Assembly: GCF_023231945.1 (NCBI RefSeq)
Contig: NZ_JAJLJH010000001.1
Span: forward strand, 682,001-746,000
Direction: 5' to 3'
Source of the DNA: Scleromatobacter humisilvae
Lineage (GTDB): Bacteria; Pseudomonadota; Gammaproteobacteria; Burkholderiales; Burkholderiaceae_C
Length of the DNA: 64,000 nt
Below are positions 44,047 to 52,655 of this stretch, one piece after another (position 1 is the stretch's first letter; every line of letters begins with the position of its first letter). The translations under genes and the position numbers were made by a program. The notes beneath the pieces are model-generated. The model searched no databases and had not been told where the DNA came from. It saw only the letters and a list, made by a program, of their open reading frames with translations.

Positions 44047-44658
44047 ATGCCCACCGCGCATCCCGACACCGCCCCGACGCTGTTCAAGTCCGCCAGGGCC
44101 TTCGAGGCCTGGCTGAAGAAGAACCATGCCAAGTCCGACGGCCTGTGGCTGATGATCGCCAAGAAGGGCGCCGACGAGCCCAGCGTCACCTACCCCGAGG
44201 CGGTGGAGATCGCGCTGTGCTGGGGCTGGATCGACGGCCAGAAGAAGGGCCTCGACGACCAGCACTTCCTGCAGCGCTTCACGCCGCGGCGCGCGCGCAG
44301 CATCTGGTCGAAGATCAACATCGACAAGTGCGCCGCGCTGACCGAGGCCGGTTGCATGCAGCCCGCCGGCCAGGCGCAGATCGACGCCGCCAGGGCCGAC
44401 GGCCGCTGGGCGCAGGCCTACGACGGCGCGCGCACGTCGACCGTGCCGGACGACCTGCAGGCCGCGCTGGCTGCGAGCCCGAATGCGAAGGCGTTCTTCG
44501 CGACGATCAACGCGTCCAACCGCTACGCGGTGCTGTGGCGGGTGCAGACGGCCGTCAGGGCGGAGACCCGCGCGAAGCGCATCGCGCAGCTGGTGGACAT
44601 GCTCGCGCGCGGCGAGGTCGTCCACATCTTCAAGCCGAAGCCCAAGGCCTCGGCCTAG
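44047..44658 (+). CDS. YdeI/OmpD-associated family protein
   Basis: A 203-residue protein of the YdeI/OmpD-associated family: LWLMIAKKGADEPSVTYPEAVEIALCWGWIDGQ, RFTPRRARSIWSKIN and a C-terminal helix-rich segment (ATINASNRYAVLWRVQTAV, then RAETRAKRI). No signal peptide. The ATG at 44047 gives the family start MPTAHPDTAPTLF. Its TAG stop shares the palindrome CTAG (44655-44658) with the convergent GST stop. Function poorly known. Confidence 0.85.
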   Translation: MPTAHPDTAPTLFKSARAFEAWLKKNHAKSDGLWLMIAKKGADEPSVTYPEAVEIALCWGWIDGQKKGLDDQHFLQRFTPRRARSIWSKINIDKCAALTEAGCMQPAGQAQIDAARADGRWAQAYDGARTSTVPDDLQAALAASPNAKAFFATINASNRYAVLWRVQTAVRAETRAKRIAQLVDMLARGEVVHIFKPKPKASA

Positions 44659-45329
44659 GCGAAGTCGTACTTGCCGCCGCGCTCGAGCGCGCGCTGGTAC
44701 GCGGGACGCGCATGTGCGCGCGCGAGCCAGTCCAGCAGGCGCGGCGTCCTGGCCTTGCTCAGGCCGGCGCGCTGGTTCGCCGCCTCGACCGGGAAGCTCA
44801 TCTGGATGTCGGCCGCGCCGAAGTTCGCACCGACGAACCAGGGTCCTTCGGCGAGCTCGCCCTCCATGAAGGCCATCTGGCGCGCCAGGTTCGGGTCGAC
44901 GAAGCTGCTCAGCACCTTGTCGGAGATCCCGCGCGCGATCGGCTTGACGAAGAACGGCATCGGCGTCGACTTGATCTTCTCGAACACCAGCTTCATCACC
45001 AGCGGCGGCATCGCGCTGCCTTCCGCGAAGTGCAGCCAGTAGGTGTAGCGGCGGAAGTCGGCCGTGCCGCGCGCCGGGCGCAGGCCGGAGGCCTCGCCGT
45101 AGGCGTCGAGCAGGTATTCGACGATCGCGCCCGACTCGGCCACCGTGATGTCGCCGTCGGTGATCACCGGCGACTTGCCCAGCGGATGCACCTTGAGCAA
45201 CTCGGGCGGCGCGAGCATGGTCTTCGCGTCGCGCTGGTAGCGCTTGATCTCGTACGGCAACCCGAGTTCCTCGAGCAGCCAGAGGATGCGCTGCGAGCGC
45301 GAGTTGTTCAGGTGGTGGACGATGATCAT
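44655..45329 (-). CDS. Glutathione S-transferase
   Basis: A 224-residue GST. The thioredoxin-like N-terminal domain shows VHHLNNSRSQRILWLLEELGLPYEI with Ser/Asn near the active site and LGKSPVITDGDITVAESGAIVEYLL for glutathione binding. A helical C-terminal domain follows, ending with the conserved FGAADIQMSFPVEA block. Cytoplasmic detoxification enzyme; substrate unknown. It ends convergent with the YdeI-like gene. Confidence 0.92.
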   Translation of the reverse strand: MIIVHHLNNSRSQRILWLLEELGLPYEIKRYQRDAKTMLAPPELLKVHPLGKSPVITDGDITVAESGAIVEYLLDAYGEASGLRPARGTADFRRYTYWLHFAEGSAMPPLVMKLVFEKIKSTPMPFFVKPIARGISDKVLSSFVDPNLARQMAFMEGELAEGPWFVGANFGAADIQMSFPVEAANQRAGLSKARTPRLLDWLARAHARPAYQRALERGGKYDFA

Positions 45330-45393
45330 GGCGCCTCGGCGTTGACGGAAGCGGCGATTGTCACCGCCCGCGCCGGGCGCGGCGTCGCGAACG

Positions 45394-46461
45394 TTACAGC
45401 GCCATCGCCACGCGCAGCGTCTCGGGCAGGCCGGTGACGGCCGGCATGCGCAGCGCGCCGAACAGGTTCTTCGGGTCGGCCAGTTCCGGCACGAGGTCGA
45501 TCGTGCGGCCCAGGCCCAGCTCGACGGCCAGGTCGCGCAGCAGGCGCAGCGCGGAGAAGTCCTCCAGCGCGAAGCCCACCGAGTCGAACACCGTGACCTG
45601 GTCGACCGACACGCGGCCCGGCGCCTCGCCCGCGAGCACGCGCCAGAACTCGGTGACGGCGAAGTCGGCCGGCATCTGCTGCAGGTCGCCTTCGATGCGG
45701 CTCTGCGGCTCGTACTCGACGAACACCGCGCCGGCGCGCAGCACGTCGGCGTGCAGCTCGGTCTTGCCCGGGCAGTCGCCGCCCACGCCGTTGATGTGCT
45801 GGCCCGGCTGCAGCATGTCGGGCGTGATGATGGTGGCGTTGGTCTTGTCGGCGGTCACGGTGGTGACGATGTCGGCGCCGCGCACGGCCTCGGCGGTGCT
45901 CGCGCAGACGGTGATCTTGAGCGAGGGCGCGGCGGCGTCGAGGTTGGCGACCAGCTTGGCCGTCGCGCGCGGATCGACGTCGAACAGGCGCACTTCCGAG
46001 ATGCCCATCAGCAGGTGGAAGGCGAGCGCCTGGAACTCGCTCTGCGCGCCGTTGCCGATCACGGCCATCACGCGGCTGTCCGGGCGCGCGAGGCGGCGCG
46101 CGACCATGACCGAGGTCGCGGCCGTGCGCATCGCCGTCGTCAGCGTCAGTTCGCTGAGCAGCTCGGGCCGGCCGGTGTCGACGTCGGCCAGCAGGCCGAA
46201 GGCCATCACGGTGGGCAGGCCGGCGCGCGTGTTCTTCGGATGGCCGTTGACGTACTTGAAGCTGTAGAGGCTGGCATCCGAGATGGGCATCAGCTCGATC
46301 ACGCCGTCCTTCGAATGGTTGGCGACGCGCGCCGACTTGTCGAACTCGCCCCAGCGGGCGAAGTCTTCCTCGAGGTACGAGACCAGCGTGCCCAGGCAGG
46401 CGGCCAGGCCCTTCGCGGCGACGATGGCGCCGATGTCGCGAGTGGTGAGCAAGGTCGTCAT
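45394..46461 (-). CDS. Ornithine cyclodeaminase family protein
   Basis: A 355-residue member of the ornithine cyclodeaminase/mu-crystallin family. The catalytic Lys region is YSFKYVNGHPKN, the NAD-binding fold is VMAVIGNGAQSEFQALAFHLL, and the Asp pocket is INGVGGDCPGKTELH. It matches bacterial ornithine cyclodeaminase (ornithine to proline plus ammonia) closely, including the C-terminal FGALRMPAVTGLPETLR. It is divergent from an Lrp-type regulator with a dyad operator between them, which supports amino-acid-inducible catabolism. Confidence 0.9.
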   Translation of the reverse strand: MTTLLTTRDIGAIVAAKGLAACLGTLVSYLEEDFARWGEFDKSARVANHSKDGVIELMPISDASLYSFKYVNGHPKNTRAGLPTVMAFGLLADVDTGRPELLSELTLTTAMRTAATSVMVARRLARPDSRVMAVIGNGAQSEFQALAFHLLMGISEVRLFDVDPRATAKLVANLDAAAPSLKITVCASTAEAVRGADIVTTVTADKTNATIITPDMLQPGQHINGVGGDCPGKTELHADVLRAGAVFVEYEPQSRIEGDLQQMPADFAVTEFWRVLAGEAPGRVSVDQVTVFDSVGFALEDFSALRLLRDLAVELGLGRTIDLVPELADPKNLFGALRMPAVTGLPETLRVAMAL

Positions 46462-46547
46462 GAAATGTCTCCGTTGTCGATAGGGAGATTGTTTCGTGAC
46501 CTCGCGGCAAGCGAAATGGGCACTAGTGCTTCGATTCGATCAATAAT

Positions 46548-46583
46548 TTGACATATCGACAGCCTCTGCTGTCATTTCGTCAA
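46548..46583. promoter_or_regulatory. Nested dyad operator between ornithine cyclodeaminase and Lrp-type regulator
   Basis: Two concentric inverted repeats share one centre: outer TTGAC (46548-46552) / GTCAA (46579-46583) and inner GACAG (46558-46562) / CTGTC (46569-46573), in an AT-rich island. This suits a dimer or octamer of an Lrp/AsnC protein controlling both divergent genes. Confidence 0.65.
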
Positions 46584-46609
46584 TTTCTCTTGATGGGATC
46601 TTTACGGCC

Positions 46610-47029
46610 ATGGACACCCTCGACCAGCAACTGATCGCCCTGCTTCGCACCGACGCACGCGCCTCCGTCGCCACGCTGGCGCACCGGCTGGGGGTGTCGC
46701 GCGGCACCGTCAACAACCGCATCACCAAGCTCGAGGACGACGGCACCATCGTCGGCTACACGGTGCGGCTGCGGCCCGACATCGAGCACAACGAGATCAT
46801 CGCGTGGATGAGCATCGCCGTCGAAGGCAACCAGACGCGCGAGGTCATCAGCATCCTGCTGGGCGAGCCGGGCATCGGCGAACTGCACGACACCAACGGC
46901 CGCTGGGACCTGCTCGCCGAGATCCGCTCCGCCAACCTGGCCGACCTGGCGGCGGTGCTCGAGCGCGTCCGGCTGATCAAGGGCATCGGCAACACCGAGA
47001 CCTCGATCCACCTGCAAAGCTACAAGTAG
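46610..47029 (+). CDS. Lrp/AsnC-family transcriptional regulator
   Basis: A 139-residue Lrp/AsnC protein. The N-terminal helix-turn-helix (TLDQQLIALLRTDARASVATLAHRLGVSRGTVNNRITKLE, in pieces) is followed by the RAM ligand-binding domain (IIAWMSIAVEG, GIGELHDTNGRWDLLAEI, GIGNTETSIHL). It is divergent from the ornithine cyclodeaminase gene and probably senses ornithine, arginine or another amino acid. The dyad operator overlaps its upstream region, so autoregulation is likely. Confidence 0.93.
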   Translation: MDTLDQQLIALLRTDARASVATLAHRLGVSRGTVNNRITKLEDDGTIVGYTVRLRPDIEHNEIIAWMSIAVEGNQTREVISILLGEPGIGELHDTNGRWDLLAEIRSANLADLAAVLERVRLIKGIGNTETSIHLQSYK

Positions 47030-47046
47030 CGCGCCCTCGCAGGTTC

Positions 47047-47712
47047 TCAGGCCGCGGGATGCGCGGCGATCTGGCGCAGCGCCTGCTCGAACAGCTCCGG
47101 CGGCTGGCCGCCCTGGATCAGGTGCTTGTCGTCGATGATGATGGACGGCACCGAGTGGATGCCGCGCTGCTGGTAGTACTGCTCGCGCTCGCGCACTTCG
47201 GCGGTGTAGCGGCCGCTCGTCAGTACCTCGCGCGCCTGGTCGCCGTCGAGGCCGGCGTCCGTCGCGTAGCGCACGAGGGTGTCGTGCGAACTCGGATCCT
47301 GGCCGTCGGTGAAGTAGGCCTTGAGGAACGCGTGCTTGAGCGCCAGCGCGTTCTCGCCGGTGGTGCCCTGCTCCTCGTCGAGCACCTCGGCCCAGTGCAG
47401 CAGCCGGTGTGCGTCGAACGTGTTGTAGATGCGCGAGCGCTTGTCCATGTTGAACGTGAAGCCGACCGCCGCGCCGCGCTCGCGGATGGCCTCGCGGTTC
47501 TTCTGCACCTGCTCGGCGGGCATGCCGTACTTCCTCGCGATGTGCTCGTTGGTGTCCTCGCCCTCGGGCGCCATCTGCGGGTTCAGCTCGAACGGCTGGA
47601 AGTGCAGCGTCACGGGCACGTCGGGGCCGAGGCGCTCGAGCGCGGTCTCGAGCGAGGCGAGGCCGATGGCGCACCACGGGCAGGAGACATCGGAGACGAA
47701 ATCGATCTTCAT
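47047..47712 (-). CDS. FrnE-like DsbA-family oxidoreductase
   Basis: A 221-residue thioredoxin-fold protein with the active site SDVSCPWCAIG at residues 6-16, a helical insert, and the cis-Pro loop GIHSVPSIIID. The overall pattern (FQPFELNPQMAPEGEDTNEH) is that of FrnE/polyketide-biosynthesis-type DsbA proteins, which are cytoplasmic; no signal peptide is present with the ATG at 47712. It may isomerise disulphides or take part in stress defence. Confidence 0.9.
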   Translation of the reverse strand: MKIDFVSDVSCPWCAIGLASLETALERLGPDVPVTLHFQPFELNPQMAPEGEDTNEHIARKYGMPAEQVQKNREAIRERGAAVGFTFNMDKRSRIYNTFDAHRLLHWAEVLDEEQGTTGENALALKHAFLKAYFTDGQDPSSHDTLVRYATDAGLDGDQAREVLTSGRYTAEVREREQYYQQRGIHSVPSIIIDDKHLIQGGQPPELFEQALRQIAAHPAA

Positions 47713-48079
47713 GTGCGGGAGTCTAGAACCGTTGCGCGAGCCGCGCCGGAATGCGGCCTTTGCAACCGCGCGGGCAGTCTTGACCAATCCGGTTAAGTGC
47801 GAACCCGCAGCCCTGCATGAGCAACGAGACGACGCCTAGCGCAACTCGCCCGGCGTGTGGCGAAAATCTTCGCGCAATCCTCGTGCCCTCCCCAGTTTGT
47901 AGTTGGGGGAACTTGCTATCCCGGGCTCTGCCACATCGCAACAGAATGAAAGAGCACTCAGGTTCCCGAAAGGGGAATCCGAGCAAGGACAGTGCGGTCG
48001 GGATCCTTCCGCGGACCCGATACGACCGCCCTCACACAGGGCGCGCATTGTCCGGACCAAGCCAGGAAAGAGGGATTCC
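47713..48079 (+). other. Long non-coding leader/intergenic region before PEP-CTERM gene
   Basis: A 367-base region between divergent genes with no supported protein gene. It contains a hairpin with arms CCCCA/TGGGG (47890-47908) and the structured segment at 47954-48042. The remainder holds nothing I can assign. Confidence 0.6.
47954..48042 (+). promoter_or_regulatory. Candidate structured RNA leader (three hairpins) before PEP-CTERM gene
   Basis: Module 1: GCACT (47954-47958) pairs with AGTGC (47991-47995), enclosing a GGTTCCC-GAAA-GGGGAATCC hairpin with a GNRA-type loop and an unpaired GAGCAAGGAC. Module 2: GGTCG (47996-48000) pairs with CGACC (48023-48027), enclosing a GGATCC / GGACCC-type stem. 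Module 3: GCCCT (48028-48032) pairs with AGGGC (48038-48042). It ends 38 bases before the ATG and its ribosome site AAAGAGGGA. I could not match it to a known riboswitch class. Confidence 0.4.
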
Positions 48080-48844
48080 ATGAAGAGTCTTTTCGCGAAG
48101 ACCGCACTTGCTGCGGCCACTGTCCTCAGTGTGGGCGCCGCTCAGGCCTCCGTGATCGATTTCGAGAATGTCGACATGTCGGGCCTCTCGTTCGCGCCCT
48201 TGGTCAGCAACAACGAAATCCTGACGCAGGGGCCGTTTTTCATGCAGGGCTACGACGGCAACGGCTCCAGCGATCCCGGCCTGGTCGGCTCGCTGATCGG
48301 CCCGAAGTCCGGTGGCAGCTGCGACGGGGCGGGCATCGCCTGCCCGACCGGCGACAGTACCGACTATTACGCGACGCTCAACACGGGCGTCCTGTACATG
48401 CAGGGCCCGCACGACATGACGCTGACGCAGTTCGATGCCGGCTTCATCGCGCCCGCGGGCGGCGTTCCCAACGGCGCCTTCGGCCTGCTGGTGGTCGAAG
48501 GCGACCGGGCCGACAAGTCGTACGCGATCGGCGCCTACAAGCTGAGCGGCCCGGACGCCTCCGGCAGCACGTCATTCTCGACCTTCCAGGCCGCCGGCGC
48601 GATGAACGACCTCTTCGGCGGCACCACCGGCACGATCGACCAGGGCGGCTTCGCCGACTACCAGTTCCTCGAGTTCTACTGCTCGTCGAGCTCGCTGGGG
48701 TCGTGCAGCCTCGATCGCAGCAACCTGGGCCAGTTCGCGCTGGACAACGTCACGTTCGCGGTCCCGGAACCTTCGTCGTGGGCGCTGATGGCCTTCGGCC
48801 TGGCCGTCGTCGGCAGCGCCGCCCGTCGTCGTCGCTCGGTCTGA
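48080..48844 (+). CDS. PEP-CTERM sorting-signal exported protein
   Basis: A 254-residue secreted protein. An N-terminal signal peptide (SLFAKTALAAATVLSVGAAQA) is followed by a beta-rich domain beginning VIDFENVDMSGL, with Cys pairs (SGGSCDGAGIACPTGD; YCSSSSLGSCSLD). The C-terminal sorting signal is VPEPSSWALMAFGLAVVGSAARRRR: VPEP, a hydrophobic helix and an Arg tail. It is recognised by exosortase EpsH/XrtA systems that link proteins to exopolysaccharide. The ATG at 48080 follows AAAGAGGGA. A secreted subtilase follows 37 bases downstream. Confidence 0.92.
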   Translation: MKSLFAKTALAAATVLSVGAAQASVIDFENVDMSGLSFAPLVSNNEILTQGPFFMQGYDGNGSSDPGLVGSLIGPKSGGSCDGAGIACPTGDSTDYYATLNTGVLYMQGPHDMTLTQFDAGFIAPAGGVPNGAFGLLVVEGDRADKSYAIGAYKLSGPDASGSTSFSTFQAAGAMNDLFGGTTGTIDQGGFADYQFLEFYCSSSSLGSCSLDRSNLGQFALDNVTFAVPEPSSWALMAFGLAVVGSAARRRRSV

Positions 48845-48881
48845 GCGTCTGCCTGCAACCCCCATCGAAAGCACGACGAAC

Positions 48882-51800
48882 ATGACGAACAAACTCACTT
48901 CCACCGCGCTCGCCAGCCTGGCGCTGCTGGCCAGCATGGCGGCCCATGCGCAGACCAGCAAGGTCTACATCGTCCAGCTGCGCGACGAGCCGGTCGCCTC
49001 CTACCAGGGCACCACCGCCGGCTACGCCGCCACGCAGGCCGCTCCCGGCACCCAGCTCAACGCGCGCAGCCCGGCCGCGGTCGCCTGGGCCGGCCAGCTG
49101 CACGCCAAGCAGGCCGCGGTGCTGTCGACGGTCGGCGGCGCCTCGCTGATCTCGCAGTACGACACCGTCTTCAACGGCTTCACCGCGCGCCTGACGCCCG
49201 CGCAGGCCGCCACGCTGGCGCTCAACGCCAACGTGGTCGGCGTCGCGGAAGACCAGCTGGTCTCGCCGGCGACCATCACCACGCCGATCTTCCTCGGCCT
49301 GACGGCCCCCGGCGGCATCTGGTCGCAGATGGACGCCAGCGGCACGCTGGTCAAGGGCGAGAACATGATCCTGGGCGACGTCGACCTCGGCATCTGGCCC
49401 GAGAGCCCGTCGTACTTCGACCATGTCGACGGCAACGGCGCGCCGGTCGCCAGCGGCGGCACGCTGGCCTACGGCCCGCCGCCCGCCACATGGACGGGCA
49501 CCTGCGTCAACGGCGACGCGTTCGTCGCCGCCAACGCCTGCAACAACAAGCTGATCGGCGCCCGCTACTACGACACCAACCTGCTCGCCAGCGGCGCCGT
49601 GCTCGACTGGACCGCCTTCAACTCGCCGCGCGACGACCTGGGCGGCGCGACCGGCCTGGGCGGCCACGGCGACCACACGGCCTCCACGGCCGCGGGCAAC
49701 GAGAAGGTGACCGTCGTCCTCAACGGCATCACCATGGGCCAAGCCTCGGGCATGGCGCCGCGCGCGCGCATCGCGGCCTACAAGGTCTGCTTCACGTACG
49801 TCTCGGGCGCCGCCAACAAGAACTCGTGCTCGACCGCCGACTCGATGGCCGCCATCGACCAGGCCGTCAAGGATGGCGTCAACGCGATCAACTTCTCGAT
49901 CAGCGGCTCCACCGGCACCACCAACGACATGGTGGAACAGGCGTTCTATCGCGCCGCCCTGGCCGGCGTGTTCGTCGCGGCGGCGGCCGGCAACGACGGC
50001 CCGACCAACACGGTCAACCACCCGAGCCCCTGGCTGACGACGGTGGCCGCGGCCACCCACGACCGCATCATCGAAGGCGACGTGACCCTCGGCAACGCCG
50101 CCAAGTACACCGGCGCCTCGCTCAACCCCAGCGCGCTGGCGGCCTCGCCGCTGATCCGTGCCGAGGACGCGGGCGTGGGCGGCGGCAACGCCAGCCTGTG
50201 CTTCACCCCGGCCGACTTCAGCCTGACGCCGGTCGCCGGCCAGGTGGCGCTCGATCCGGCCAAGGTGTCCGGCAAGGTCGTGATCTGCACGCGCGGCACC
50301 AGCCCGCGCGTCAGCAAGAGCCTGGCCGTGCTGAACGCCGGCGGCGTCGGCATGGTGCTGATGGACAACGGCGCCGGCCTGGTGTCCGAGGTCCACTCGG
50401 TGCCCACGGTGCACGTGACGGCCGCCGACGGCGCGGCCATCAAGGCCTACGCCGTCGCCGGCGCCAGCCCGACCGCGGCCGAATCGGCGTTCTACTTCGG
50501 CCACCAGCCGGCGCCGACGATCGCCTCGTTCTCCGGCCGCGGCCCGAACATGGCCGACCCCAACATCCTGAAGCCCGACCTCGCGGCGCCGGGCGTGGGC
50601 GTCATCGCCAGCGTCACGCCGGGCTACACGCAGGCTCAGCGCAACCAGCTGGCCGCCGGCACGCTGGCCGCCGGTCCGGCCTGGGCCTCGTATGACGGCA
50701 CCTCGATGGCCACGCCGCACGTCCTGGGCGTGTCGCTGCTGCTGAAGCAGGCGCATCCGGCCTGGAGCCCGTCGGCGATCAAGTCGGCGCTGATGACCAC
50801 CGCCTTCGACACCCTCGACGACGGCCTGCCCGGCATGGAGAACGGCAAGCTGCCGTGGTCGCAGGGTGCCGGCTTCATCAGTCCCAACCACGCGATCGAT
50901 CCGGGCCTGGTCTACGACATGGGCAAGGCCGACTACGTCAAGTACCAGTGCCTGACGCAGAAGAGCCTCGTCAGCGCGTCGGACTGCGCGACGTTCGGCA
51001 CGCTCGACCAGACGTACAACCTGAACCTGCCCTCGATCACGCTGGGCGCCATGGTGGGCACGACCACGGTCAAGCGCTCGGTCACCAACGTCGGCACGTC
51101 GCCGGCCGTCTACACGGCGAACGCGACGCTGGGCGGCGGCTTCAGCGTGGCCGTTTCGCCCTCGACGCTGTCGCTGGCCCCGGGCCAGACGCTGCCGTTC
51201 ACGGTGACCGTCACGCCGGGCCCCTCGACGCCGAAGTTCACGTGGGAGTACGGCTCGCTGGTGTGGTCCGACGGCGGCGCGCACAACGTGCGCAGTCCGC
51301 TGCAGGTCAACCTCGGCTCGTCGATCTCGGCACCGGCCGACCAGAGCGCCACCACGGTCTCCGGCAGCAAGATCTTCTCGATCACGACCGGTTTCAACGG
51401 GAAGTCGGTGGCGCTCAAGGGGATGAAGGACGTGACGCTGGGCTCGCCGGTGACGCTGCACCCGAACACCGCCATCGACGCCTCGGCCGTGTGCGCAACG
51501 GCCGTGTCGAACGCCAACATCCAGGTCTACAACTTCACGGTGCCTGCCGGCGCCATCGTGGCGCGCTTCGCGCTGCGCCAGGCCGACGTCAGCGGCGCGA
51601 CCGACGACAACGACCTGGCCGTGGTGCTGCCGAGCGGCGCCGTGGTCTCGTCGGAAGGCGGCACCTCGCACGAGACGGTCGAACTGGCGGATCCGGCGGC
51701 GGGCAACTACAAGGTCTGCGTGGCCTCGTATGCGGCCGTCTCGGGCGCGTCGACGCACCAGCTCTCGAGCTGGATCGTGTCGCCGGGCGATCTCCCCACG

Positions 51801-52037
51801 AGCGGCGCGTTCAACGTGCTGATGCCCAACAGCGTGTTCGCGGGCGGCGCGGCGACGGTCGGCGTGAGCTGGTCGGGCCTGGCCATCGGCCACCGCTACA
51901 TCGGCGGCGTGCAGTACCTCGACGGATCGGGCAGCGTCGCCACCGCGACCGTGATGTCGATCGACACGACGCCGGGCACCCCGCTCGACGTGCCGACGCC
52001 GGTGGCCACGGAGAAGTTCAACGTGACCAAGAAGTAA
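48882..52037 (+). CDS. Secreted S8 subtilisin-like protease with PA and Fn3-like domains
   Basis: A 1051-residue exported protease. The signal peptide is TSTALASLALLASMAAHA, followed by an inhibitor I9 propeptide (KVYIVQLRDEPVASYQG). The catalytic triad is D168 (GDVDLGIWPES; Leu replaces the usual Thr after Asp), H265 (GGHGDHTAS) and S608 (YDGTSMATPH), with oxyanion N371 (AAGNDGP). A protease-associated domain is inserted at about 440-545 and a subtilase Fn3-like domain lies near 690-780. About 270 C-terminal residues form further beta domains, including a prepilin-like pre-peptidase (PPC)-type segment. The architecture resembles cucumisin-type subtilases. No PEP-CTERM tail, so probably released. 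Confidence 0.93.
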   Translation: MTNKLTSTALASLALLASMAAHAQTSKVYIVQLRDEPVASYQGTTAGYAATQAAPGTQLNARSPAAVAWAGQLHAKQAAVLSTVGGASLISQYDTVFNGFTARLTPAQAATLALNANVVGVAEDQLVSPATITTPIFLGLTAPGGIWSQMDASGTLVKGENMILGDVDLGIWPESPSYFDHVDGNGAPVASGGTLAYGPPPATWTGTCVNGDAFVAANACNNKLIGARYYDTNLLASGAVLDWTAFNSPRDDLGGATGLGGHGDHTASTAAGNEKVTVVLNGITMGQASGMAPRARIAAYKVCFTYVSGAANKNSCSTADSMAAIDQAVKDGVNAINFSISGSTGTTNDMVEQAFYRAALAGVFVAAAAGNDGPTNTVNHPSPWLTTVAAATHDRIIEGDVTLGNAAKYTGASLNPSALAASPLIRAEDAGVGGGNASLCFTPADFSLTPVAGQVALDPAKVSGKVVICTRGTSPRVSKSLAVLNAGGVGMVLMDNGAGLVSEVHSVPTVHVTAADGAAIKAYAVAGASPTAAESAFYFGHQPAPTIASFSGRGPNMADPNILKPDLAAPGVGVIASVTPGYTQAQRNQLAAGTLAAGPAWASYDGTSMATPHVLGVSLLLKQAHPAWSPSAIKSALMTTAFDTLDDGLPGMENGKLPWSQGAGFISPNHAIDPGLVYDMGKADYVKYQCLTQKSLVSASDCATFGTLDQTYNLNLPSITLGAMVGTTTVKRSVTNVGTSPAVYTANATLGGGFSVAVSPSTLSLAPGQTLPFTVTVTPGPSTPKFTWEYGSLVWSDGGAHNVRSPLQVNLGSSISAPADQSATTVSGSKIFSITTGFNGKSVALKGMKDVTLGSPVTLHPNTAIDASAVCATAVSNANIQVYNFTVPAGAIVARFALRQADVSGATDDNDLAVVLPSGAVVSSEGGTSHETVELADPAAGNYKVCVASYAAVSGASTHQLSSWIVSPGDLPTSGAFNVLMPNSVFAGGAATVGVSWSGLAIGHRYIGGVQYLDGSGSVATATVMSIDTTPGTPLDVPTPVATEKFNVTKK

Positions 52038-52067
52038 GCCGCACGGGCGCCTCGGCGCCCCGCTGCG

Positions 52068-52103
52068 AAAAGGCCGCGCGTCGCGAGACGGGCGGCCTTT
52101 TTC
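52068..52103 (+). terminator. Rho-independent terminator after subtilase
   Basis: Stem AAAGGCCG / CGGCCTTT around a GC-rich interior, then TTTTT. A second short hairpin (GGGCGCC / GGCGCCC, 52045-52060) lies just upstream. Confidence 0.8.
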
Positions 52104-52121
52104 CTTGGTGGCGAAGGCGCG

Positions 52122-52568
52122 TCAGATCGGCGACGCGATGCCGCCCTGCCCCAGCTGGCACGTCTTCTTGCCGTCGCCGGCACGCGGACGGCAGACGGCG
52201 CTCGGGTCGGGTCGCACCTGGCAGTCGGAGAGCAGCCCGGCGGCCTTGTTCTCGCCGATGCGCGCCTTCGCGAGCTCGACGACGGCGTCCTGCAGCGCCC
52301 GCGAGTCGGTGGTCTTGGTCGACCAGGGCAGCCAACTCTCCGGGCCGCCGCACGGCCGCCGGCCGAGGCCTGCGACGTGGCACTGGCCCTGGCCGTCACA
52401 GGCGGCGTCGCCGATCATCTCGACGATGTGGGCACGCAGCGCCTCGGACGCCGGCGCGGAGGCCGCGCCCGCGGCGGGATCGACCGCGGCGGCACGGCCG
52501 GCAACGGAAAGGATGACGGCGGCGGCAAGCGCGGCGCGCAGGGAGGGAAGTCGCGTGGAGATGTTCAT
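52122..52568 (-). CDS. Exported Cys-containing hypothetical protein
   Basis: A 148-residue protein with signal peptide LRAALAAAVILSVAGRAAA. The mature part has conserved-looking motifs GDAACDGQGQCHVAGLGRRPCGGPESWLPWST and a late DCQVRPDPSAVC block, giving six or so cysteines likely to form disulphides. The ATG at 52568 (MNISTRLPS) was chosen over one 18 bases upstream. I recognise the pattern from uncharacterised proteobacterial proteins but no function is known. It is convergent with the subtilase. Confidence 0.65.
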   Translation of the reverse strand: MNISTRLPSLRAALAAAVILSVAGRAAAVDPAAGAASAPASEALRAHIVEMIGDAACDGQGQCHVAGLGRRPCGGPESWLPWSTKTTDSRALQDAVVELAKARIGENKAAGLLSDCQVRPDPSAVCRPRAGDGKKTCQLGQGGIASPI

Positions 52569-52655
52569 GCGGGCATGCTGGCGCATCCGTGCGCCGCTGG
52601 CAATGCGGTGAACCTCGTGCGGCGCATCCGCGCGAGGTCCGCGGCAATCGCAAGA

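Noticed and set aside
47889-47916. Sigma-54 promoter TTGG...TTGC before the PEP-CTERM gene
   Set aside because: The GG and GC elements are eight rather than ten bases apart, so it fails the -24/-12 rule.
48750-51893. A 1047-codon open frame on the minus strand opposite the subtilase
   Set aside because: The plus strand encodes a complete catalytic triad and signal peptide; the antisense frame has no recognisable feature.
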